Assembly (NCBI GenBank): GCA_016946835.1
Contig: JACVTC010000006.1
Coordinates: 990,001-1,022,500, forward strand
Direction: 5' to 3'
DNA length: 32,500 nt
From: Neocallimastix lanati (nom. inval.)
Lineage: Eukaryota; Neocallimastigomycota; Neocallimastigomycetes; Neocallimastigales; Neocallimastigaceae
The position numbers and the translations under genes were made by a program. Shown one piece after another: positions 15,644 through 24,827 of this stretch. Under the pieces are notes generated by a model, which was given only the letters and a program-made list of their open reading frames with translations, made no database searches and was not told the DNA's origin. Position 1 is the first letter of the stretch. Each line of letters starts with the position of its first letter.

Positions 15644-15755
15644 TATGCTGTTTTATGCTAAAATTAGTAGAAACTAGTATGCAAATAATATAAGCATTAT
15701 CATATTCAATTAATCAATAATATCAATACATGCACAATATATATAAAACAGCATA
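15644..15755. repeat. Inverted repeat with 13-nt arms and an 86-nt spacer
   Basis: TATGCTGTTTTAT (15644-15656) is the exact reverse complement of 15743-15755. The arm length and spacer of about 80 nt resemble the hairpins clustered at 20.8-21.5 kb. A transcript through it could fold into a hairpin precursor, but no transcript is known. Confidence 0.65.
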
Positions 15756-15929
15756 GAAATTGCAATATAATATAGCTATAATAATATTTCTATATTTTAT
15801 ATTTTATATTTTATATTTTATATATTTTATATATTTTATATTTTATATATTTTATAATTTATATTACATTATTTTTTATACTTAATATTTTATATTTTAT
15901 ATTTAAATTATATTTCTATATTTTTCATG

Positions 15930-15966
15930 GTAAATGTATAATGTACAATGTATAATGTACATTTAC
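15930..15966. repeat. Palindromic element with internal TGTACA repeats
   Basis: GTAAATGTA (15930-15938) and TACATTTAC (15958-15966) are exact reverse complements around a short loop that itself contains repeated ATGTATAATGTAC words. Upstream, about 15790-15900 is a run of degenerate TATATTTTA units. Confidence 0.7.
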
Positions 15967-16530
15967 ATTTACTTTTTGTGTATTATTTATTTTACTTGTA
16001 TTATTTTATTATGATATTAATTTACGTAACATACAACGAATCATGTTTTCTATTGCTAATACATTACATTATTTTATTACATTCAACATTATTCAACAAT
16101 TATTTATTATAAAATAATATCAATTATATATGTCCAATCCAATATTTCAAAATTTCGTATCTATATCTAAATCTATATAGAATATCTTAAAATATACTCT
16201 AAACGTATATATCACAACAGTATTTATATATAATTATCTTACATATATATTATAAATATTTTATATATATAGTATTAATTTTTATATAAAAATAATTTCA
16301 ATATTGGAACAATTACAAGGCTTAAGTAAAAAGTATGATCATCATCTATACTACAACATTATAATAGAAAGGAAATAATAAAAAAAAAAAGTCACATATC
16401 ATATAGTTTCTTATTTAATACATTTCATATATATTTCACAAAAATATAATATATAATACATAATTTTAAAATAAACTTCCTTTTTATAACAGTTATTATA
16501 AATAATGCATATATTTCTTTTTATCATTCA

Positions 16531-16563
<33 letters not shown>

Positions 16564-16865
16564 ATGGCGTATTCTCGTACCCTATATATATTTATATTTA
16601 CGGATAAATAAGTAGATAAACTTTTATTTCTCTGTATGAAAGAAAGAAGGAAAGAAAAAAAAAAAAAAAAAGAGAATTTAATGGCTTGATGCATATGATG
16701 ATCTAGATTAATTGGAAAAACATCTAGAAATATGTATAACATAATAGATTAGATTGGAAGTAATTTTTAAATATTAAAAACCACATAATAATATTAATAA
16801 ATAGTAAATAAATAAATAATTAAAAAAGTATTTATTAATAAATAATTAAATAATAAATACTAAAT

Positions 16866-17051
16866 AATATATAATAAATAATAAATAATAAATAATAAAT
16901 AATAAATAATAAATAATAAATAATAAATAATAAATAATAAATAATAAATAATAAATAATAAATAATAAATAATAAATAATAAATAATAAATAATAAATAA
17001 TAAATAATAAATAATAAATAATAAATAATAAATAATAAATAATAAATAATA

Positions 17052-17087
<36 letters not shown>

Positions 17088-17137
17088 TAAATAATAAATA
17101 ATAAATAATAAATAATAAATAATTAAATAATAAATAA
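16866..17137. repeat. AAATAAT heptamer satellite
   Basis: About 35 copies of a 7-bp unit (AAATAAT) fill this stretch, broken once by an AAT tract at about 17050-17080. The same unit occurs in reverse orientation at about 30535-30815. Confidence 0.93.
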
Positions 17138-17228
17138 TAAATTTATTATAAATATATAAATATAATAAAAAGAGTATTTATTAATAAATAATGAATAAAT
17201 AAATAAAATATTCATTTATATGGATATT

Positions 17229-17232
17229 TTAA

Positions 17233-17279
<47 letters not shown>

Positions 17280-17281
17280 AT
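17229..17281. repeat. AAAT tetranucleotide tract
   Basis: About 13 perfect AAAT units lie roughly 300 bp upstream of the ornithine carbamoyltransferase start. Confidence 0.9.
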
Positions 17282-17573
17282 GATTTAATAAATGATCTAT
17301 AAAAAAATTTAATTTTTGATCTACATAAATGTATTTACTACATAATGTATATGCTTTTCATATAAATCATACATTAATGTATTTAATATATTTTAGGGAT
17401 TAAACTTTATTCATTTTACATTACAAAAAATAATATATATTTATTCTTTTTTCTTATTATTTTCTTTTTATTAATTACTTTGTTCTATTATTATTTTATT
17501 TTTAATCCATTTTGAATTTTTTTGTATTATAATTATTTATAAATTATAAAATTAATAAATACAATAATATAAA

Positions 17574-19307
17574 ATGCTTTCAACAATAAAAACTGTTTCA
17601 AATAACAAAGTTTGTTTAAATGCTTTAAAAGCTTCTACTAGAAGTCTTTCTAATGTTTCTGTATTTAATACCAAATTAAATACTACTTCAATAAATAAGG
17701 TTAACTTAAATAAAATTAATATTGCTCCAAAGAAACAAAACTTTACTCTTCAAAACTTTTGTCAAAATCGTACCTATGCTAACACAAAAGAAGTCAGTTT
17801 CAAAGGTGTTAAAAATTTCATTTCTTTAAAGGATTTTACTCCAGAACAAGTTTTATGGTTAATTCGTCGTTCATTAGAAATTAAGCAAGATATGAAAAAT
17901 GGAAAGCCATTACCACAACATCTTAAGGGTAAAACTTTAGGTATGTTCTTTACCAAGCGTTCTACTCGTACTAGAGTTTCTTCTGAATCCGGTTGGGCTA
18001 CTTATGGTGGTCACCCAATGTTCCTTGGTAAAGATGATATTCAAGTTGGTGCTGGTGAACCATGGAAGGATACTTCTATTGTTGTTAGTTCAATGGTTGA
18101 TTGTATTCTTGCTAGATTAGGAGCTCACGATGAAGTTGAGGTAAATTTTAGTAAAATAATTTTTTTTTTTTAAAGTATATACATATAATTTTATTATATA
18201 AAGTTTTATTTATAAATATTTAATCATAGATTATAATCAATCATACCTATATATTATAAATTTTTATATTTTTATAAAAGTTAAGAAAAAGAAAAAATTA
18301 TTATTAATAAATATTTTTATTATTATTATATATATATATATTTTTTTTATCATCATATATACTACATTTATTTTTTTTTTATTTTTTTTTGTTTAATATT
18401 AAAATTAATTTTATTATTTTTTTTCCAAAAAAAAAAAAAAAAATCAGACTTTAGCTAAATACTCATCTGTTCCAGTTATTAATGCTTTAACTGCTAAATA
18501 TCACCCACTTCAAATTCTTGCTGATATTGTTACTATTTATGAAACTTACTTACCAAATTGGAGAGATCTTCCAACTAACGGTCTTCCACTTCCAAAATTA
18601 CCAAACTTAAAGGTTGCTTGGATTGGTGATGCCAACAACATTCTTCACTCACTTCTTGTCACTTTACCAAGAATTGGTGTTTCTATTGCTGCTGCCACTC
18701 CAAAGAAATACAATCCACCACAAGATGTTATTGACTTTGCCGTTACCAATAGCAGAAAGAATAATAAGGAATATGGTGAAGTTTCCTTCACTCATGATCC
18801 AGTTGTAGCTGTTAAAGATGCCGATATTATTATTACTGATACTTGGGTTAGTATGGGACAAGAAAGTGAAAAGAAGCAACGTTTAATTGATTTTGCTGGA
18901 TACCAAGTTACTGAAGAATTAGCTAAGAAGGGTGGTGCTAAAAAGAACTGGAAGTTCATGCACTGTCTTCCACGTAAACCACAAGAAGTTAATGATGAAG
19001 TAAGTTTTTTTTTATTTTATTTAAACAAATATAATATATAATATTATGTATATATATATAGAAGAAAAAATGACCAAAAAAAAAAAAAAAATTCTTAATA
19101 TTTTTTTAATTATTATTATTAATAATTAATAATTAATTATTAATTTTTTTTTTTTTTTTTTAATAATTATTAATAAATTTGTTATTTTCATTTATTCAAA
19201 AATAGGTTTTCTATAATCCAAAGCGTTCCATTGTTTTCCAAGAAGCTGAAAACAGAAAATACACTGTTATGTCTGTATTTGAAATGTTAATGGTTGAAGC
19301 CAAGTAA
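17574..19307 (+). CDS. OTC: Ornithine carbamoyltransferase with organelle presequence
   Basis: Exons 17574-18140, 18448-18999 and 19206-19307 give 406 residues. The enzyme joins carbamoyl phosphate and ornithine into citrulline in arginine synthesis. Visible motifs are the carbamoyl-phosphate loop STRTR (in TKRSTRTRVSSE, about 123-134), KYHPLQ at the start of exon 2 (about 206-211), SMGQE (ornithine loop) and HCLPR (active site, near the end of exon 2). Before the conserved core (about residue 75), the N-terminus is rich in Ser, Thr, Asn and Lys with almost no acidic residues, typical of a mitochondrial presequence. If the host is an anaerobic gut fungus the target would be the hydrogenosome, where mitochondrial-type arginine enzymes have been reported. 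Exons favour GGT, CCA, AAG, CGT and TTC codons and are richer in C than neighbouring genes, suggesting high expression. Confidence 0.97.
18141..19205 (+). other. Two ornithine carbamoyltransferase introns
   Basis: Intron 1 is 18141-18447 (GTAAAT...TCAG) and intron 2 is 19000-19205 (GTAAGT...ATAG). Both carry T runs and ATT tracts. Both lie between codons (phase 0), and removing them restores the family sequence across VEV/TLAKYSSVPVINA and NDE/VFYNPKR. Confidence 0.9.
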
Positions 19308-19544
19308 ATTAAATAAATAATTATATTTTTTTTTTTTAAAAAAAAAAAAAAAAGTAATAAAAAAAAAAATAAATAAATACATAATAAATAAAGATAAAAA
19401 TAAAAATTTTTCTTTAAAACCATTAAAAATTAAAAAACTGAGAAGCAAAAATAAAAGCAGAAACAAAAGAAAGAGAAAAAAAATATATATATATTAATTA
19501 GAAAAAAAAAAAATTAATAATAATTATAATAATAATAATAAAAA

Positions 19545-19575
<31 letters not shown>

Positions 19576-20240
19576 AAGTAGAATACTTTTTGATGTAGTT
19601 TGTATTTTATATTTATTTAAATATATATATAGATAATATAATATATATAAATAATGTAAAAAAAAATGTATATATTGTATTAATTTAATAATATAAATAA
19701 AAATATAATAATAATACTTACAATAATAATAATAATAATAACTGTTAATTTTTTTTGTGATATGATTTTTTAAAGTAAAAAATAATAATAATAATAATAA
19801 TAATTATTAATAATAATAATAATATTACAAATTGAGGAGAAAAAAGAATTTTTTTTAAAAAAAGAAAAAGGAATTATAATAATAATAAATAATATATGAT
19901 TTTTTAAAGTAAAAAATAATAATAATAATAATAATAATAATTAATAATAATAATAATAATAATATTACAAATTGAGGAGAAAAAAGAATTTTTTTTAAAA
20001 AAGAAAAAGAAATTATAATAATAATAAATAAATAAAGAATGATATAATAATAATTATTATTATTATAATGAATAAATTTACTTTTATATATATATATTTT
20101 ATTTTAAATTTTATTAATTATATGAGATACGAATTGAAAGTTCAAACCATAGGATTTTAGATATAAGTGGTTTTCGACATAAGTTAATCTAAAAAAAATA
20201 TATATATAGGATTAAAGAAAAAATATTATTTTTTCTTTTT

Positions 20241-20282
<42 letters not shown>

Positions 20283-20780
20283 AATTGTTGTAAAATCCAT
20301 ATTAAAAAAAATTATTTAAAATTAATTAAAATAATTTAATAACAAAAACAATATTAAATCATTTATTATTCAATTATTTAATTATTTAATTTATAATTAT
20401 TTATTATTAAATACTTTTTTTATTATTTAATAATTATTTATTTATTTTAATAAAGATTAAATAATTTTTTATTTAAATATGTATAAAAAAATAAAAAAAA
20501 AAAATATATATATATTATTATATATATTTTATCTATATTTTATTAATTTATTTATTATTATTTTTTTTTTTAATATATATTTTATATTTTTTTTAATATT
20601 TTTTATATTAATTTTTTTTTCTTTATAATTTTTTTTTATTTTTATATTAATGAAATGAATTTTTTTTTTTTTTTTTCATTTATTTTCATTCTCATTATCA
20701 TATACATAATAAAGAATTTTTTTTTTTTTATTTTAATCTTCATATTAATTAAAAAAATAAAAATTAAAATTATTTAAAAG
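19308..20780. other. AT-rich 3' flank of ornithine carbamoyltransferase with duplication and poly(T)
   Basis: No coding signal. The stretch holds A runs, AAT tracts, the 134-bp tandem duplication listed next and a 39-base T run (20243-20281). A short less AT-rich patch at about 20120-20190 (GAGATACGAATTGAAAG onward) did not resolve into a tRNA. Confidence 0.7.
19761..20028. repeat. 134-bp tandem duplication
   Basis: 19761-19894 and 19895 to about 20028 are near-identical. Each starts TATGATTTTTTAAAGTAAAA, runs through an AAT tract and then ATTACAAATTGAGGAGAAAA. Differences are confined mainly to microsatellite length and one or two bases, so the duplication is recent. Confidence 0.93.
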
Positions 20781-20781
20781 A

Positions 20782-21463
20782 TATGAAGGTTCCAGAATAA
20801 AGACATATTGTATTTGTATGCCATTTAACAACAAACATCGATAATATATATTAACATTGCTACAAAATGATCCCTGTTTTTGAACATAAAATGCACATAT
20901 TTGGCATACAAATACGATCATTCAACCATATTGTTTATAATAATAATATTAATAATAATTGTTGTGGTTATGAATTTTGAATGCCTTGAACAATAATAGC
21001 TATGATTTGCATATATTTGTCGATATTTTGCATTGTTTGTTGATGAAAATCATAGCAGTTTTGATCATAAAAGGCATTCAAAATCATCATATTGCAATAT
21101 TGTTCATATAATAATATATGCAGAAATACAGCATTGTTGTGCAAAACCTAGCTAGTTGATCATCATATGTTTTTGATCGTTCAACTCGTCAAAAACATGC
21201 TCAGAATCCTAAAAACTAGCTAGGTTTGCAATCACTAAAAACACTATTATTTATATATAATCATACCAGTTTTGAACTTTATGAACTTCTAGAACTTGTA
21301 TTAATTAATTGAACAACATACCAGTTTTGACCAATATTAACATCAAAACCATATCATTCATATTAATTCATAGCTGTTATGACCATTTAATTAATACAGG
21401 TTCCAGATCGTTAATAAACATCATAGAGTTTTATGATTTATTTATGCCAAAACTATGCTATGA
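20782..21463. ncRNA. Cluster of long imperfect hairpins, candidate non-coding RNA precursor(s)
   Basis: Successive inverted repeats lie head to tail. H1: arms 20810-20823 and 20902-20915 (14 nt, 78-nt spacer). H2: outer arms 20974-20987 and 21071-21084 (14 nt), then after an internal loop an inner stem 20999-21012 with 21043-21056 (one mismatch). H3: outer 21145-21157 with 21214-21226, inner 21167-21176 with 21189-21198. H4: 21289-21308 with 21387-21406 (20 nt, one mismatch and one G-U). H5: 21421-21432 with 21449-21463 (two 6-bp stems). H1 and H2 share right-half sequence (20864-20891 versus 21046-21072), so at least these are diverged copies. CAGTTTTGA recurs at 21056, 21267 and 21322. The outer stem, internal loop, inner stem pattern resembles microRNA-like or H/ACA-type hairpins, but no box motif is convincing and transcription is unproven. 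Strand is undetermined. Confidence 0.5.
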
Positions 21464-21585
21464 CATCTATTAATTAAGGCTCCAAATTATATATATATAT
21501 ATTAACAATATGGTTTTATGACAAAAGATATGCAAAAATGGTATGGTTTTAAAAACCCCAAAAAACCTCAATATTTTCATTCAAC

Positions 21586-21699
21586 TTCATTCATTGACTC
21601 AACTCCGCTCATTCTGGAGTGATCTCGACAGATTTACGCAGTTTCACTACGTTTCGTGCTCAATCTTCTCGCTCCTATACATTCGCTTCGTTACCATGA
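21586..21699. other. CpG-rich island in AT-rich DNA
   Basis: Eight CpG dinucleotides occur in about 85 bp (21606-21690), against almost none nearby. Words such as CTCGCTCC, ATTCGCTTCG and TACGTTTCGTG recur in a loose pyrimidine-rich pattern. A small hairpin ACTCC/GGAGT sits at about 21602-21620. It follows the hairpin cluster directly and ends at an AAAAAATTTTTT palindrome (about 21702-21713). It has no useful reading frame. It may be the end of a mobile element or of a non-coding transcript. Confidence 0.5.
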
Positions 21700-21770
21700 T
21701 TAAAAAATTTTTTAAATAAATTATTATTAATATAAAATATATATATATTTAAATTTATTATTAAAAAATA

Positions 21771-21808
<38 letters not shown>

Positions 21809-21917
21809 TATTTATCAATTTATTCTTTTTATTTATATATTTTTTATATTAAAAAAAAAAAAATAAAAAAAAAAAAATAAATAAAGGTGAAAATATCTTT
21901 TTTTTTTTTTTTTCATA

Positions 21918-22190
21918 GATTGAGATTAATGAGGGGGAAAGACAAAAGGACCACCTAGTTCTCTCTCCCTTAAAAAGTATTAGACGCTTCAATGAACTTT
22001 TTACCATACTATTTCCGCGTCGACGGGGGATCCTCCCCTCTCTCTAATACAAGACTAATAGAAAAAAAACATATACACCTCCCTATACACAAGCTTTATA
22101 TAACATATAACGGACTTCTTTTCATTGATCTCTCTTAAACCATCATCAAGAAAGGAAGGAACAACTACACTAATCCTCTCCTTAGATCAT
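21918..22190. ncRNA. Candidate structured RNA of about 270 nt, family unknown
   Basis: This is the most GC-rich non-coding stretch in the window, bounded by a T run (about 21899-21913) and a 36-base A run (22201-22236). It folds into nested helices: a closing helix 21922-21931 with 22168-22178 (one mismatch, one bulge); hairpin 21932-21943 with 21958-21970; an 8-bp perfect helix 21977-21984 with 22043-22050; inside it GACGC 21983-21987 with GCGTC 22017-22021 (sharing two bases with the previous helix, so they compete there) and a GC hairpin 22025-22029 with 22034-22038. No credible protein frame crosses it. I compared it from memory with U1, U2, U4, U5, U6, 5S, SRP, RNase P and RNase MRP RNAs and found no secure match. 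The A run could also mean a retroposed copy. Strand is undetermined. Confidence 0.42.
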
Positions 22191-22199
22191 AATAAAAAT

Positions 22200-22238
<39 letters not shown>

Positions 22239-22460
22239 GTTTGATTTCCAAACTTTACTATACTATAAAATTAAAATAAAAAAAAATACTATTCTTTTTT
22301 TCCAACAACAAAAAAAATAATTAATTTTCTAAAATTTTATTTTTTAAATATTCTTTAAAAAAAAAAAAAAAAATGAATATATATTTAAAATTTTTTTTTT
22401 TTTTTATTTTATTTTTTATTTATAATTAAAAAGAGATTAGTTTTTTTGTATTACAAAAAA

Positions 22461-22613
22461 AGATTATAAAGATATAAAGATTATAAAGATTTTATATATT
22501 TATAAAAAAAAAGATTATAAAGATATAAAGATTATAAAGATTTTATATATTTATAAAAAAAAAGATTATAAAGATATAAAGATTATAAAGATTTTATATA
22601 TTTATAAAAAAAA
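22461..22613. repeat. Three tandem copies of a 51-bp unit
   Basis: Copies start at 22461, 22512 and 22563. Each contains AGATTATAAAGATATAAAG, then GATTATAAAGATTTTATATA and a short A run. The copies are essentially identical, which points to recent expansion. Each unit itself has an internal repeat of GATTATAAAGAT. Confidence 0.95.
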
Positions 22614-23204
22614 AGGTTTACTTAAAATATTAAAAAAAAAAAAAAAAAATAAAAAAATAAAAAAATAATAATAAAAATAACTAATTAATGGTTATAAATT
22701 AATAAGTATCTTTTTAAAAATGTTATTGAAACTCATATTAATAATATGATGAACAATAAAATATAACCAAAATTATTTAAATCATTTAATTAAATTATTA
22801 TAATTTTATATTTATAAATTTTTTGTATGAATATGTAAATTTTTTGTATATGTATATTTTTTTTGTTTGTATATATATTTTATATATATATTTTTGTTTT
22901 TGTATATACTTTTAAATATATATATTATTTTCTTTTATTCCTTTATACGTATATATTTTTTCAATTCTTTTTTTCTTTTACTTTTTCCTTTTTTATTTTA
23001 CAAGTATTTTACTTACTAAATTTAGTAATTATAATTTTTTTTTGGTTTTATTTTTTGTTTGTAATTTTTTTTTTTTAAATTTGAATTAAATTAGTACTAA
23101 TATAAATAGTGCTGATTTATACACAACTTATATTATGATTTAATTATATTTTCGTTATACTAATTTAATATTATTTTTTTTTATCTCTAATTTAATAATT
23201 AGTT

Positions 23205-23277
23205 TACCTTGTAAGATTTTAAATAATTTTTTTTTCCTTGTTCTATTTTTTTTTTTTTTTTTTTTTTTTACAAGGTA
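23205..23277. repeat. 10-bp inverted repeat around a poly(T) segment
   Basis: TACCTTGTAA (23205-23214) and TTACAAGGTA (23268-23277) are exact reverse complements separated by 53 bases that include a T run. This could form a hairpin or be a chance or mobile-element remnant; no duplicated target site was recognised. Confidence 0.55.
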
Positions 23278-24574
23278 CTTTTTGCATGACAAATAATCAA
23301 TTTTAATTAAATTTTCCAATCTTTTTTTTTTTTTTTTTTTTTTTTTAATTTCTTTTCTAAATTATATTATTGAATATAATTATAAATAAAAAAAATAATA
23401 ATAATAAATCTATATATATTATTATTATTATTTTTCTTAAGGAAATTTTAATGGAAATTAATTATTTTGGTGAACATTTTCATTGTTATTGTATTTTGTA
23501 TTATTTTTATTTATATAATTCTTATTTTTATTTTTTTTTCTTTATATATATATATTTATTATTTACTATTTACAATTTAATTTATAAATAAATTATTAAT
23601 AATAAAAATAAATATATATTAAATAAAAAAAAATATTATTAATAATAAATTCATTTGTAATTATATACATAATATTAGCTGATTTCATAGCAAACATTGT
23701 AATTTAATTTTTTTTTTATGAAAATTTTTGATAATTTTAACTTTTTTTTATTGACATTTAATTATGATATAGAAAAAAAAAATTTTTTTATTTATGAATG
23801 ATAAAAAATAAATGATATTTTTTTATTATTTGGTTAATTATTTATTATTTAAATGTACAATTTTATTATACTACTTTTTTTTTCTGGTGAAAAATTTTTT
23901 GTAAAATAAATAACTTTTATTATTATCGAAACTTTTTCAGTTGTAAAAATTTTAAGTATGCTTAAATATATTATTACTTTAAGATATTAATTTAGCTTTT
24001 TTTTTTTTTTTTTTTTTTTTTTGCTATTGGTTTTTTATATTAAGATTTTATTTATTTTAATTGTGACTTAAACTATAAATCATTTTTGTATTTACAATGT
24101 TTTATGTGTAGGTATGTATATGTATATATTTTTTGGATGTATATTATTTTTTTATGTATATTAAAATGTATTACAATATTATTTTTTGCTTTTATTATGA
24201 ATTTTCTATTATTATTATTATTATCATTTAATATTAATGTTGATAATTATATGATGGTGGTTTAATATTATTTTATTTTAAGTTAAAAATAAATCTATTT
24301 CTTTTTACAATTACTTTTTATAATTTTTTTTTTTTTTTTTTTTTTTTTTTGATTTTTTTTTTCTTTTTGATTTGTATTATTTTTTTATATATATACTATA
24401 TATACTATTAAATTATATTTACTAAATATATATTTAAAATTATTTTATTAATTGAATAAAATTACTTGTAAATATGTTGAAAAAAAAAAAGTTTGTTTTA
24501 TTCTTTTTTTAAATGATTTGGAAATTAATTGGTATAGGAATTGATATTGAAAAAATATTTCTAATAAAAAAATA

Positions 24575-24606
<32 letters not shown>

Positions 24607-24827
24607 AACTTAATTAAAAGATTATTGTTATTGTTATTATGATTTAAATAAATTTTCCTTTTTTTTTTTTTTTATTTATTTATATATGTATATAACCCTT
24701 TTATATATATATTGTTTATAAGAAAAAAAATTAATTTTTTTTCAAATAAAAATTGATATTATTTTGTATTATATATGTATTTTTTATATAGATGAATTGA
24801 TAAATGATTTTTATTATATTAATGACT

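Larger units (their letters stand above)
13273..17573. other. 4.3-kb gene-free interval between divergent kexin and ornithine carbamoyltransferase genes
   Basis: No credible coding exon is visible. 13273-15380 is AT-rich sequence with TTAA (about 14396-14425) and AAAT tracts. 15380-16400 is of higher complexity and carries several hairpins and two CACGTG sites. 16866-17281 is satellite. The interval holds the kexin promoter at its left end and the carbamoyltransferase promoter at its right end. Its middle is longer than two promoters need, so it may hide a non-coding transcript. Confidence 0.7.
22201..24827. other. Gene-free AT-rich stretch downstream of the pseudokinase gene
   Basis: It is made of A and T runs (for example 22201-22236, 23246-23269, 24327-24350), the 51-bp repeat, an inverted repeat around a T run and general AT-rich DNA. 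Reading frames such as 22863-23078 and 23370-23591 are Phe/Tyr/Ile low-complexity and not credible. The right end is the 3' flank of the pseudokinase gene. Confidence 0.75.

Noticed and set aside
20120-20190. Possible tRNA in a less AT-rich patch
   Set aside because: No cloverleaf with a TTC-type T-loop and CCA-end acceptor pairing could be drawn. I found no convincing tRNA anywhere in the window, though this was by eye only.
20782-21463. CRISPR-like array
   Set aside because: The repeated elements are inverted arms that differ from hairpin to hairpin, not direct identical repeats with unique spacers, and the genome is eukaryotic.
21977-22050. U5 snRNA-like match (CUUUUUAC followed by AUUUCCGCG)
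   Set aside because: The loop sequence and flanking stems do not match U5, and no Sm site (AUUUUUG-like) follows on the plus strand.
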